A DNA stretch of 64,000 bases from Qipengyuania gaetbuli (GTDB taxonomy: Bacteria > Pseudomonadota > Alphaproteobacteria > Sphingomonadales > Sphingomonadaceae). The position numbers and the translations under genes were made by a program. This document shows positions 37,619 through 46,953 of this stretch, piece by piece. The notes under the pieces were generated by a model that saw only the letters and a program-made list of their open reading frames with translations, was not told the origin of the DNA and did no database searches. The number at the start of each line of letters is the position of its first letter. Positions within the stretch are counted from its first letter, which is position 1. The stretch lies in the NCBI RefSeq assembly GCF_009827315.1, contig NZ_WTYF01000004.1, positions 682,001-746,000 of the forward strand, read 5' to 3'.

Positions 37619-39738
37619 ACGCCCTCGCCAATCCCCTGCCCGATGAGGCTCCGGCGCTGGTCGACAGCCGCTTCACCGTGCCGGGGATGCGCTGTGCAGG
37701 CTGTATCGCGAAGATCGAGCGGGGCCTTGGCGAAATCGATGGTGTCGACGCGGCGCGCGTGAACTTTTCTGCCAAGCGGGTGGCGGTGCGCCATGTTGCG
37801 CGCGTGGACGACGAGGCGCTGATCTCCGCGCTCGAGCACCTCGGCTTCGAAGCGCAGCCGGTGGCCGCCAATCCGCTCGCGGAAGACGACCGGGAGGCAA
37901 AGCGCCTATTCCGCGCGCTTGCAGTCGCGGGCTTCGGCATGATGAACATCATGCTGCTGTCGGTCAGCGTGTGGTCGGGCGCAGGCGGCGTGACGCGCGA
38001 GCTGTTCCACCTTCTCTCCGCCCTTATCGCCCTGCCGGTGGTGGCCTATTCCGGCCGGCCGTTCTTCGCCAGCGCGGCCATGGCGCTGCGCTATCGCCGC
38101 ACCAACATGGACGTTCCCATCTCTATCGGTGTCCTGCTGGCGACGGGCATGTCATTCTACGAAGTGCTGACCGGCGGCGAGCACGCCTATTTCGATGGCG
38201 CTGTCATGCTGCTCTTCTTCCTGCTCGCAGGTCGCTCGCTCGACGCGATGATGCGCAACCGCACGCGGGCAGGCATCGGTGCCCTGCTCTCGCGCATGGG
38301 CAAGAGCGCGGCCATTGTCCAGGAGGACGGCAGCACGCAGCGGATCGTGGCGGAAAACCTCTTTCCCGGCATGACCATGATCGTGGCGGCCGGCGAAGCC
38401 CTCGCCGCAGACGGGACGGTCGTTTCCGGCAAGGGCGCGCTCGACAATGCCATGCTGACGGGCGAAAGTACGCCGGAAGCCGTCGCCCCCGGCGATACGG
38501 TCCATGCTGGCGCGATCGCGCTAGAAGGCCCGTTGACTGTAGAGATTACGGCGACGCAGGGCGACACTGCGCTGGCAGAAATCGCGCGCCTCATGGATGA
38601 AGCGGGCCAATCGCGCAGCCGCTACGTTCGTATCGCGGACCGCGCCTCGCGGCTCTATGCGCCTGCGGTTCACACGCTGGCAGTGCTCGCTTTCATCGGC
38701 TGGATGATCGCGGGCGCCGGCTGGCACCAGTCGCTCGTCATTGCGATTGCAGTGCTTATCATCACCTGTCCCTGCGCGATGGGACTTGCAGTTCCGGCGG
38801 CGCAAGTGGTCGCCTCCGGTGCGCTCATCAAGAAAGGCCTGCTGGTCAAGGACGGGACAGCGCTCGAACGGCTGGCAGAGGTCGATATCGCCCTGTTCGA
38901 CAAGACCGGCACGCTCACGCTGGGCGAGCCTCGCCCCGATATCTCGCATCTCGACGCACGCGCCAAATCGGTGGCCCTCGCACTTGCACAGGCGAGCAGC
39001 CATCCGCTCAGCCGCGGTCTCACGGCAAGCCTGCGGGCGGAAGGCGTGAAACCTGCGACCCTTGCCGATATCAGCGAGATCAAGGGCGAAGGGATCGTGG
39101 CGACCTGGGACAATTCTTCGGTCGCGCTGCGCCGCAACGAGATCGGCGGGCCGGGCATGTCCACCACACTCCATGTCGGCGGGCTCGCTCATCCCATCCT
39201 GTTTTCGGACGCCCTGCGACCCGACGCGAAGGAGGCGATCGACACGCTGGCCCGCATGGGCGTGTGCTCGCAGGTCATTTCCGGCGACCGCCCTGGTGCC
39301 GTCGCGAAGGTGGTCGAGGAACTCAACCTCGAAGGTTTTGCCGGTGTCGGTCCGGAAGAAAAGCTCGAGCGGCTCGAAGCCCTGCGCAGCGAGGGGCATT
39401 TCCCGCTGATGGTCGGCGACGGGCTCAACGACGGCCCTGCCCTCGCTGCCGCCCACGCCTCCATCGCGCCGGGCACGGCCAGCGACATCAGCCAGCAAGC
39501 CGCAGATGCGGTCTTCATCGGCGAACGCCTTGCGCCCGTGGCGACTGCTGTGAGCGTGGCGCGCGACACGATGCGTATCGTCCGCCAGAACTTCACCTTC
39601 GCCATCGGCTACAATGTGCTGGCTGTTCCGCTGGCGCTGGCAGGCATGGTCACACCGCTGATCGCGGCCATCGCCATGTCGCTCAGCTCGCTGGTCGTGG
39701 TCGCGAACTCGCTCCGCCTCGCAAGGTCCGCGAAGTGA
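37615..39738 (+). CDS. ccoI: Copper-exporting P1B-type ATPase for oxidase assembly
   Basis: Moves Cu(I) across the inner membrane to supply CuB of the cbb3 oxidase. 707 residues: N-terminal heavy-metal domain with MRCAGC, about eight transmembrane helices, the metal-channel CPCAMGLAVP, phosphorylation motif DKTGTLT, and the hinge GDGLNDGPAL. It belongs to the FixI/CopA2 type rather than the copper-detoxification type, judged by its place in the cco operon. Overlaps ccoH and ccoS by 4 bases each. Confidence 0.95.
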   Translation: MNALANPLPDEAPALVDSRFTVPGMRCAGCIAKIERGLGEIDGVDAARVNFSAKRVAVRHVARVDDEALISALEHLGFEAQPVAANPLAEDDREAKRLFRALAVAGFGMMNIMLLSVSVWSGAGGVTRELFHLLSALIALPVVAYSGRPFFASAAMALRYRRTNMDVPISIGVLLATGMSFYEVLTGGEHAYFDGAVMLLFFLLAGRSLDAMMRNRTRAGIGALLSRMGKSAAIVQEDGSTQRIVAENLFPGMTMIVAAGEALAADGTVVSGKGALDNAMLTGESTPEAVAPGDTVHAGAIALEGPLTVEITATQGDTALAEIARLMDEAGQSRSRYVRIADRASRLYAPAVHTLAVLAFIGWMIAGAGWHQSLVIAIAVLIITCPCAMGLAVPAAQVVASGALIKKGLLVKDGTALERLAEVDIALFDKTGTLTLGEPRPDISHLDARAKSVALALAQASSHPLSRGLTASLRAEGVKPATLADISEIKGEGIVATWDNSSVALRRNEIGGPGMSTTLHVGGLAHPILFSDALRPDAKEAIDTLARMGVCSQVISGDRPGAVAKVVEELNLEGFAGVGPEEKLERLEALRSEGHFPLMVGDGLNDGPALAAAHASIAPGTASDISQQAADAVFIGERLAPVATAVSVARDTMRIVRQNFTFAIGYNVLAVPLALAGMVTPLIAAIAMSLSSLVVVANSLRLARSAK

Positions 39739-39899
39739 GCGGCCTTGCGATCCTCATCCCGATTGCGCTCGGCATGGGCGTATTCGGGCTGGCGATGTTC
39801 TTCTGGGCCATGCGCGACGGGCAGTTCGAGGATCTCGACGGTGCCGCACACCGCATCCTCATTGATGACGAGGACGAAAGCGAGGAGAACGCCAAATGA
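39735..39899 (+). CDS. ccoS: cbb3 assembly protein CcoS (54 aa)
   Basis: Small membrane protein needed for heme/Cu insertion into CcoN. 54 residues: VSGLAILIPIALGMGVFGLAMFFWA-type single span followed by the family signature MRDGQFEDLDGAAHRIL and an acidic tail. GTG start overlapping the ccoI stop (GTGA); its stop overlaps the start of the next small gene (ATGA). Confidence 0.92.
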   Translation: MSGLAILIPIALGMGVFGLAMFFWAMRDGQFEDLDGAAHRILIDDEDESEENAK

Positions 39900-40114
39900 G
39901 TTCCTTCGCGCTCCCCCTTGCTGCCCTGTTCCCACTGATAATCGGCCCCCTGCCCGCCGAAGCCACGAGCTTGACGGCAACGCTTTGCGCCAGTGGTGAG
40001 ACCATCGTCCTCACCCTCCCGATGCGCACCGGCGGAGAAGACGAACCCGGCGCCTGCCTGCAAAAAGGGTGTCACGCCGGTTGCTCTCGAAAACGGCTTG
40101 ATCGAAGTCAATGA
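39896..40114 (+). CDS. Small exported protein with Cys-rich tail, between ccoS and hemN
   Basis: A 72-residue protein with a signal-like N-terminus (FALPLAALFPLIIGPLPAEA, possible cleavage after AEA) and a mature part of about 50 residues. The mature part has four cysteines, two of them in GACLQKGCHAGC with another in TLCASG, and a basic end. It overlaps ccoS and hemN by ATGA on both sides, so translation is strongly implied. No family named with certainty. Its position between oxidase-assembly and heme genes suggests a role in metal or heme handling; this is inference only. Confidence 0.7.
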   Translation: MSSFALPLAALFPLIIGPLPAEATSLTATLCASGETIVLTLPMRTGGEDEPGACLQKGCHAGCSRKRLDRSQ

Positions 40115-41460
40115 AAGCGGGGGCAATTCCCGCCAATCCGGCCTGCATGTGGCCCTATCACCCCGACCTGCTCGCAACGCCCGTTCCGCGTTACACCAGC
40201 TTCCCGACTGCCGCCGAATTCGGCGACATCCCGGGCGATGCCTATCGCAAGGCCTTGGAGATCGTGTCGGGCGATGTCTCGCTCTACGTCCACATCCCTT
40301 TCTGCGAGAAAATCTGTTTCTACTGCGGCTGCAATACCGGCAAGGCCGGGCGTCGGCAGCGGCTGGAATCCTATCTCTCGGCACTGCACGCAGAGATTGA
40401 TCTCGTGTCCTCGCTCCTCCCGCGAGGCACGAAGGTCGGGCGGGTGGCATTCGGTGGCGGTAGCCCCAATGCCATCACGCCTACCGATTTCGTGCGGCTG
40501 GTCGACACGCTGACCATCCGCTTCGGTCTCGACGACCCGATCTTCTCGATCGAGCTCGATCCGCGCACGATGACGCGCTCCTGGGCCGAAGTGATCGGCC
40601 ACGTCGGGATCGAGCGTGCCAGCTTAGGCGTCCAGACCTTCGCCCCGCACTGCCAGGAAGCGATCGGGCGTGTGCAGACAGAGGATTCGATTGTCGAGAC
40701 GGTCGATCTGCTCAGGAATGCAGGCGTCACTTCGCTCAATTTCGATCTCATGTACGGCCTGCCCGGCCAGACCCGCGACGACCTGCTCGACACGCTCCAG
40801 CGCACCCGCGCTCTAGGCGCGGATCGCGTCGCGCTATTCGGCTATGCCCATGTGCCGCACATCGTCCCGCGCCAGCGGATGATCGACGATACCGACCTGC
40901 CCGACCAGGCGGAGCGGTTCGCCATGGCCGGGCTCGGCTATTCCTACCTGGCGACCCACGGCTATCTGCCGGTCGGTTTCGACCATTTCGCGCGGCCCGG
41001 CGGCGATCCCCTTGCACGCGCAGCGACGGAAGGGCGGGTGCACCGCAATTTCCAGGGCTTTACCGACGATGCCGCGCCGAACCTGATCGGCCTCGGCAGT
41101 TCGGCGATCAGTTCCTTCCCTCACCTCCTCGCCCAGAACGAGAAGAACAGCGGGCGTTATCGTATGATCGCCTCGCAAGGGTCGCTCACCGCCCAGCGCG
41201 GGTTCGAGCGCAGCGCAGAGGACCGCGAACGCGGCAAGGCGATCGAGGATCTGCTCTGTCAGGGCAGGACCGAATTGCCCGAATATCTCACGGCCGATAT
41301 CGCCTGCCGCCTGTCGGCGTTTACTGCCCGCGGACTGGCTTCGCTCGACGGGAGAGTGCTGACCATGGACCCCGACGGCCTGCCCTATGCGCGGACGATC
41401 GCCGCCCTGCTCGACCCGTACAGGCAGGTGTCAAAAACGCGCTTCAGCGCAGCGGTCTGA
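40111..41460 (+). CDS. hemN: Oxygen-independent coproporphyrinogen III dehydrogenase
   Basis: Radical-SAM enzyme of anaerobic or microaerobic heme synthesis: coproporphyrinogen III to protoporphyrinogen IX. 449 residues; the CxxxCxxC cluster is CEKICFYC at about residues 65-72, followed by GGGSPN, ELDPRTM and the SLGVQTF segment. Starts with ATGA overlap after the small exported protein, making hemN the distal gene of the cco operon; this supplies heme b/c when oxygen is scarce. Confidence 0.95.
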   Translation: MKAGAIPANPACMWPYHPDLLATPVPRYTSFPTAAEFGDIPGDAYRKALEIVSGDVSLYVHIPFCEKICFYCGCNTGKAGRRQRLESYLSALHAEIDLVSSLLPRGTKVGRVAFGGGSPNAITPTDFVRLVDTLTIRFGLDDPIFSIELDPRTMTRSWAEVIGHVGIERASLGVQTFAPHCQEAIGRVQTEDSIVETVDLLRNAGVTSLNFDLMYGLPGQTRDDLLDTLQRTRALGADRVALFGYAHVPHIVPRQRMIDDTDLPDQAERFAMAGLGYSYLATHGYLPVGFDHFARPGGDPLARAATEGRVHRNFQGFTDDAAPNLIGLGSSAISSFPHLLAQNEKNSGRYRMIASQGSLTAQRGFERSAEDRERGKAIEDLLCQGRTELPEYLTADIACRLSAFTARGLASLDGRVLTMDPDGLPYARTIAALLDPYRQVSKTRFSAAV

Positions 41461-41518
41461 CAAACGAGCGGATGCAATCGGCATGGACGGCCTCGTCCGC
41501 CCGGCCTAGCCTGCATCA

Positions 41519-42121
41519 GTGGTCGAAGTTCTGCATCCAAGCCGGGTTGCCATAGTCATCGCCGCAGGCGGGCGTGGCGAACGCATTGGCGGAGACAAGC
41601 CCGCCCGGATATTGGCCGGACGATCCATGCTGGAACGTGCCATCGATGCGGCGCAAACATGGGGCGACACCATCGCGATAGCGGTGAGCGAGCCCGGGCA
41701 GGCAGCGCCTTCGGACCTTCCCATCCTGTTCGACAGCGCGGAAAACCTCGGCCCGATTTCGGCGCTCGCCAGCGCGTTCCGCTTCGCCGGTGAGCAGCAC
41801 TGCTCTCACGTCCTGCTGGTGGCCTGCGACATGCCTTTCCTTCACCGCGACCTTTTGCCGCGCCTTGCGGCAGCTATCGGTGGTAAAGGTGCCGCGCTTC
41901 CCGTCGCGAGCGGGCATTTACAGGCGATGGCCGGTCTCTGGCGGGTTGCGCCGGACGAGCTTGCCGCTTTCATCGCACAAGGCGGGCGTTCACTCCGGCG
42001 GTTTGCGGAGGCGCAGGAGGCGCTCGAAATACAATGGCCTACAGATGGCAGTGGCGATGCGTTCGAGGATATCGATGATCTTACCCAGCTACGTGAAGCC
42101 GAAGCGCGGCTGAGCCAGTGA
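41519..42121 (+). CDS. mobA: Molybdenum cofactor guanylyltransferase
   Basis: Adds GMP to molybdopterin to give the bis-MGD cofactor used by DMSO-reductase-family enzymes such as SoeA next door. 200 residues: N-terminal nucleotide-binding AIVIAAGGRGERIGGDKPARIL, SALASAFRF, ACDMPFLH and a C-terminal domain. The GTG start at 41519 has a poor ribosome binding site, so it may lie slightly elsewhere. Converges on soeC, with 2 bases between stops. Confidence 0.88.
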   Translation: MVEVLHPSRVAIVIAAGGRGERIGGDKPARILAGRSMLERAIDAAQTWGDTIAIAVSEPGQAAPSDLPILFDSAENLGPISALASAFRFAGEQHCSHVLLVACDMPFLHRDLLPRLAAAIGGKGAALPVASGHLQAMAGLWRVAPDELAAFIAQGGRSLRRFAEAQEALEIQWPTDGSGDAFEDIDDLTQLREAEARLSQ

Positions 42122-42123
42122 GG

Positions 42124-43080
42124 TCAGACGGCCTGCTCTCCGTAATACAGGGTTACGGCGTGCTTGGCTTCGGCGAAGAACAGCCAACGCTCGGTCGCAA
42201 CCCCGATCTGGCAGGCGACCAGGCCAATCACCGCAAACAGCAGTGTCAAAGGTTCGAAGGGGAAGACCAGCCCGTACACCATGGCGAGCATGGGGATGAT
42301 GAAACCGGACCATACGGTAATCCGCCGGAGCTTGTCCGCGTGCTTCCTCGCGATGCGGAATCCCATTTCGCGTAGAAGGTAATTGTCATTGTCGTGCGGG
42401 CTCCCGGTCATCTCGACCCGCCCCAAATGTCCCAGCCCTGTCGCCGAACCTGCCGTGCTGACGGGCGCGGAGGTGTGGATGCGCCGCCAGTAGGCCATCT
42501 TCACGCCTAGCCCGATTATCAACATTACCAGCGCAAGCAGCCGCGTGATCGCCGTCGCCTGGTCGGCATCGAAAGCGTCCAGCAGGAATGCGAGGATCAC
42601 CGCGCCATTCATCGGCCCGAGGACAAGATAGCCCGCAACAGTCCAGCCGTTGAACCACGCGGGAACAGGCCGCAGCGAAGCGTAGATCATGGCCGTGCAG
42701 TAAAGCGTCACGAGCGACACGGCCGCTCCCACGATGCCCAGAACGACGTTGGTCGAGCTTGCGACGAGGTTGAAGCTCCACGCAATCGCGAACAGGCCGA
42801 GCGGGACGAAGGCGATCACTGCCGCCAGCCCTTCGCGTGAAAGCCAGCTCGACCGCCACTGCGACAACGCCCGCCATGCGCGTTCCGGACGTCCAAGGTG
42901 CAGCGTCGAGGACAGCAACCCCGCAACGATCAGGGTAAAAGCCAGGCCGAAAGTCGCGAAACCGAAACCCGCCTCTCGCGGCAGGACGCCCAGCGATGCG
43001 AGCAAGGCCAAGACGATCATCATCCCGTAGCCCGCGCCGCTGGCGGTAGTGAAGAAGATCACGGATTTCGCAGGATGCAT
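42124..43080 (-). CDS. soeC: Sulfite dehydrogenase-type membrane anchor (SoeC/DmsC-like)
   Basis: Membrane anchor that passes electrons between SoeB and the quinone pool. 318 residues with about eight hydrophobic segments; DmsC/NrfD-type features include LLSSTLHLGRPERAWRALSQWRSSWLSRE and the conserved Asn/Arg patches. The Soe assignment rests on the enzyme having no Tat signal and on the flanking sulfur genes; DMSO reductase or polysulfide reductase anchors are alternatives. Third gene of soeABC, 11 bases after soeB. Confidence 0.82.
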   Translation of the reverse strand: MHPAKSVIFFTTASGAGYGMMIVLALLASLGVLPREAGFGFATFGLAFTLIVAGLLSSTLHLGRPERAWRALSQWRSSWLSREGLAAVIAFVPLGLFAIAWSFNLVASSTNVVLGIVGAAVSLVTLYCTAMIYASLRPVPAWFNGWTVAGYLVLGPMNGAVILAFLLDAFDADQATAITRLLALVMLIIGLGVKMAYWRRIHTSAPVSTAGSATGLGHLGRVEMTGSPHDNDNYLLREMGFRIARKHADKLRRITVWSGFIIPMLAMVYGLVFPFEPLTLLFAVIGLVACQIGVATERWLFFAEAKHAVTLYYGEQAV

Positions 43081-43091
43081 CGCCCGTTCCC

Positions 43092-43841
43092 CTACGACAG
43101 GATCTTGTCGACCCAGCGGGCGATCAGGCCCGCCCCTTCGGTCGTCTCGTCGACATGGTCCAGCATGCGCGGTGCCTTGGCCCCTTCCCGCCCGTCCTGT
43201 CGCGGTCGCGGCGGCAGGTATTTGTTGACCGGTTTCGTCTGCTGCTCGGGCATGAGGTCGTAGCCGCCTCTTGCAGCGACGAGGCGCGACACTTCGCTAT
43301 CCGGATCGCCCAAGTCGCCGAAACTGCGCGCGCCTGCCGGACAGGTAGATACGCAGGCCGGCACGCGGCTCTCCTCGGGCAGGTTCTCGTTGTAGATCTT
43401 GTCGACGCAGAGCGTGCATTTCTTCATCACGCCCTGGTTCTCGTCATATTCGCGCGCGCCATAGGGGCACGCCCAACTACACAGCTTGCAGCCGATGCAG
43501 ATGTCCTCGTTGACCAGCACGATGCCGTCTTCCTCGCGCTTGTAGCTCGCCCCTGTCGGGCACACGGTCACGCAAGGCGCATCCTCACAGTGCAGGCAGG
43601 ACCGCGGGAAATGGACGGTCTGGCCGCGGCCGGCCTCATCGGTCGTCTCGTAGGTGTGGACACGGTTGAACCATACGCCGTCCGGCTTCTTGCCGTAGGG
43701 GTCGTAGTCGGTGAGCGGCGCGGACTTCGCGCCTGCATTCCATTCCTTGCAGTTCACCGCGCAGGCGTGACACCCGACACAGATGTCGAGATCGACGACG
43801 AGGCCGAGCTTCTTGCCAGTAGTCTCCGGAAGGCTGGTCAT
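43092..43841 (-). CDS. soeB: Sulfite dehydrogenase-type iron-sulfur subunit (SoeB/DmsB-like)
   Basis: A 249-residue electron-transfer subunit with four 4Fe-4S cluster motifs: CVGCHACAVNCKEW, CLHCEDAPCVTVCPTGA, CIGCKLCSWACPYGA, and CTLCVDKI with CVSTCPAGA. It takes electrons from the SoeA molybdenum site to SoeC. Overlaps soeA by 4 bases (ATGA). No Tat signal, which fits a cytoplasmic enzyme. Confidence 0.88.
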   Translation of the reverse strand: MTSLPETTGKKLGLVVDLDICVGCHACAVNCKEWNAGAKSAPLTDYDPYGKKPDGVWFNRVHTYETTDEAGRGQTVHFPRSCLHCEDAPCVTVCPTGASYKREEDGIVLVNEDICIGCKLCSWACPYGAREYDENQGVMKKCTLCVDKIYNENLPEESRVPACVSTCPAGARSFGDLGDPDSEVSRLVAARGGYDLMPEQQTKPVNKYLPPRPRQDGREGAKAPRMLDHVDETTEGAGLIARWVDKILS

Positions 43842-46816
43842 GTCCCCTTATTCCCACGGTTACCGCGCCCATCCCTGATGCCGTCGATCCAGCTGTGATT
43901 GGCGTGCCGCTGGCCGATGAATTCCTTGAGTGCGGCCTTCCCGCCCGTCCCGTCACCCCTGAGGTCCGCGCCAAACTCCAGCGGGCCGTCCTGCCCCGTG
44001 AAGCGCTGTCCGACGGGCTCGAAAACGGGATATGCTTCACCTGCCTCCTCCGCCGTACACTTCCGCAAGCGGACGCGAAGATCGTACCATGCGGCCTGGC
44101 CGGTCACCGGGTCCGAATTGGAATAGGCTTTGTCGCCCTTCTCCGGCAGCAGCTTCTCGGTGATGATGTGATTGAGAAGGAAGCCGCGCGTCATCTCGGG
44201 GCTGTCCTTGTCGAGGCCCCAGGCGCCCTTGCGCTTACCGATCGCGTTCCAGGTCCACACGACATCGGGGTTCACGCCGGTGACGAGCTTCACCTGCGCC
44301 TTCACGCGACCGCGGCCGTTCTCGATCCAAACCCAGTCGTCGTCCGCAAGCTCGTGGCGGGCGGCAAGGTCGCGGTGCATGTGCAACTTGTTCGCGCTGG
44401 TGATTTGCCGGAGCCACGCATTCTGGCTGCCCCAGCTGTGATACATGTGCATCGGCCGCTGCGAGAGAGCGTGGACCGGGAAGTCTTCCCCGCCCTCCTC
44501 GCGTTCGAGGAATGGCTGGTACCAGATGGGCAGCGGGTCGAAATAGGTGTCGATCCGTTCGCGATGCTCCTCCGGCGGCTGGATCTTGCCGTGCCCGCGC
44601 GCCGCCAGGCGGAATTTCTGCAAATCCTCGTTGTAGAGCTGGAAGGTGATTGGGTCGGTCGAGCCGAGCCAAGCCATTTTCTTGGCATAGGCGAGGTATT
44701 CGCGGTTCGCGTATTTCATGAATTGCGCGGAAAGCGGCAGTTCCTCGTGCCAGAAACACCCGTTCTCGATGTAGCGGTCGAGCTGTTCGGGATTGACCGA
44801 ACCGACGCCCGACTTGCTCCCGTCCTCGCCGCGCCAGCCCGATAGCGGACCCACCCCGGGCGCGCGTTCGTGGTTGATGATATAGTCCTCGTACCCGCCC
44901 GGGAATTTCGGCGATCCGTCGGGATTGGTCATGCCCGGCAGGCCCAGCCGCGCGCCGAGATCGAGCAGGACAGTCTGGAACGGGCGCACATCGCGGTCGA
45001 GCGGAAGGACCGGCTGGCGGATCGCGTCCCCGCCGCCATGGGCAGACGAGATCGGCCGGTCGAGCATGGAGATGCAGTCCCACCGCTCCAGATAGGTCGT
45101 ATCGGGCAGGATGAGGTCGCAATAGGGGACCGTCTCCGACCAGAAGGCATCGGAGTAGATGATCTTCGGGATGACGTATTCGCCGTCCTCGCGCTTCTTC
45201 GTGAAATAGCCCAACGTGTCGGGGATGTTCATCGAACTGTTCCAGGCCATGTTGGCCATGAACATGAACAGCAAATCGATGCCGTAAGGGTCCTGCGTGG
45301 CGGCATTGTGCAGCACCATGTGCATCATGCCGTGCAGCGCCAGCGGGTGCTCCCAGCTGAAAGCCTTGTCGATCCTCAGCGGTTCGCCGTGCTGGTCGAC
45401 GATCAGGTCTTCAGGCGATCGCGGGAAGCCCAGCGGTGGGCCGTCCAGCGGAACGCCCGCTTCCGCCTTGGGCCAAGCCGCCTTGACGCCGGGCGGGATC
45501 GGCTTGGGGAACGGCGCCTTGTACCTCCATCCTCCAGGGCAATCGACCGAGCCAAGCAGCGCCTGCAGGATGTGGATGGCCCGGCAGGTGTGGAAACCGT
45601 TCGAATGCGCCGAGATGCCGCGCATGGCATGGAAGGACACGGGCCGGCCGACGAAGCGGTCGTGGTGACGCCCCCAGGCATCGATCCACGGCTCCTCGAT
45701 TACGATTTCCTTCTCGAACGCCGTCTCCGCCAGTTCTGCGGCAATGCGGCGGATCGTGTCCGCCGGAATGCCGGTCGTCGCTGCAACGGCATCGGCTGAA
45801 AATTCGGCGTCTAGGTACCGTTCCGCGAGCAATTGGAAGGACGGAACGACGCGGCGGCCATTCATTTCTCGCTCGCCCGCAAAGGCCGGTTTGATGTGCG
45901 CAGCATTGGCCCTGATCGCCCGGTCCTGCTCGAGGCACCATGCAAGCGGTGCGCCGTCGTCCTCGTGCCGCAGGAACAGGCCGTCATCGGCAGCGCCCGG
46001 CTCGTTGATGACCAGCCAGGGCGCGTTGGAATAGCGGGCAAGGCTCGCCCAATCGATCTTCTCCGCCCGCAGAAGTTCATGGATCAGCGCGAACACGAAC
46101 AGTCCGTCGGTCCCCGGCCTGATCCCGATCCACTCATCCGCGATCGCCGAATAGCCGGTACGCACCGGATTGACCGACACGAACTTCGTCCCCGGCCGGG
46201 TCTTCAGATTGCCGAGGCCAAGCTTGATCGGATTGCTGTCATGATCGTCGGCCACGCCGAACATCATGTGGTAGAGCGTGCGCTCGTAATCGGGCTCGCC
46301 GAATTCCCAGAAGGCCCCGCCCAGCGTGTAGAGCCCGCCTGCAGCCATGTTGACCGAGCAGAAGCCTCCGTGGGCTGCGAAATTGTGCGTGCCGAACTGG
46401 CTGGCCCACCATCCGGTCAGAGATTGCGACTGGTCACGCCCGGTGAAGAAGGCGAGCTTGGCCGGATCACGCTCGCGAACCTCGCCCAGCCACTGGGTCG
46501 CCAGTTCCAGCGCCTCGTCCCACTCGATCTCGCGGAATTCGCCCGATCCCCTCTCGCCTGTGCGAAGCAGTGGCTTGGTCAGCTTGGCCGGCGCATACTG
46601 GTGCATGATGCCCGCGCTACCCTTGGCACACAGCACACCCTTGTTGACCGGATGATCGGGATTGCCCTCGATATAGCGGATCGTGCCGTCCTTCAGGTGG
46701 ACCCTGATCCCGCAGCGGCAGGCACACATGTAACAGGTGGAGGTCTTCACCTCGTCGGCCACCTGCGGCGACAGGGCCACGTCCTCGCGGACGGTCTCGA
46801 AGGGGTTAAAGCCCAT
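43838..46816 (-). CDS. soeA: Molybdopterin oxidoreductase, SoeA-like sulfite dehydrogenase catalytic subunit
   Basis: A 992-residue DMSO-reductase-family enzyme with bis-MGD cofactor. N-terminal 4Fe-4S ligands are CYMCACRC at about residues 28-35 plus Cys63 (GVLCAKGSAG). The absence of a twin-arginine signal places it in the cytoplasm, as known for SoeA, which oxidises sulfite to sulfate. Other family members (thiosulfate/polysulfide reductases, formate dehydrogenases) usually have Tat signals or other lengths. Divergent from the ArsR repressor over 137 bases. mobA and moeA nearby make its cofactor. Confidence 0.83.
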   Translation of the reverse strand: MGFNPFETVREDVALSPQVADEVKTSTCYMCACRCGIRVHLKDGTIRYIEGNPDHPVNKGVLCAKGSAGIMHQYAPAKLTKPLLRTGERGSGEFREIEWDEALELATQWLGEVRERDPAKLAFFTGRDQSQSLTGWWASQFGTHNFAAHGGFCSVNMAAGGLYTLGGAFWEFGEPDYERTLYHMMFGVADDHDSNPIKLGLGNLKTRPGTKFVSVNPVRTGYSAIADEWIGIRPGTDGLFVFALIHELLRAEKIDWASLARYSNAPWLVINEPGAADDGLFLRHEDDGAPLAWCLEQDRAIRANAAHIKPAFAGEREMNGRRVVPSFQLLAERYLDAEFSADAVAATTGIPADTIRRIAAELAETAFEKEIVIEEPWIDAWGRHHDRFVGRPVSFHAMRGISAHSNGFHTCRAIHILQALLGSVDCPGGWRYKAPFPKPIPPGVKAAWPKAEAGVPLDGPPLGFPRSPEDLIVDQHGEPLRIDKAFSWEHPLALHGMMHMVLHNAATQDPYGIDLLFMFMANMAWNSSMNIPDTLGYFTKKREDGEYVIPKIIYSDAFWSETVPYCDLILPDTTYLERWDCISMLDRPISSAHGGGDAIRQPVLPLDRDVRPFQTVLLDLGARLGLPGMTNPDGSPKFPGGYEDYIINHERAPGVGPLSGWRGEDGSKSGVGSVNPEQLDRYIENGCFWHEELPLSAQFMKYANREYLAYAKKMAWLGSTDPITFQLYNEDLQKFRLAARGHGKIQPPEEHRERIDTYFDPLPIWYQPFLEREEGGEDFPVHALSQRPMHMYHSWGSQNAWLRQITSANKLHMHRDLAARHELADDDWVWIENGRGRVKAQVKLVTGVNPDVVWTWNAIGKRKGAWGLDKDSPEMTRGFLLNHIITEKLLPEKGDKAYSNSDPVTGQAAWYDLRVRLRKCTAEEAGEAYPVFEPVGQRFTGQDGPLEFGADLRGDGTGGKAALKEFIGQRHANHSWIDGIRDGRGNRGNKGT

Positions 46817-46953
46817 CTCTCTCCACCGGCTCGCGACTTGTTTTCATATCACGAGTTCCTAATACAGCTATTGCAGGGCCGGTTTCGCGACGCAACCGCG
46901 AATGGCCCGGTTGTCAGACGCGCGCGTGATGCCCGCAGCCAAGGAGTCGCCAA

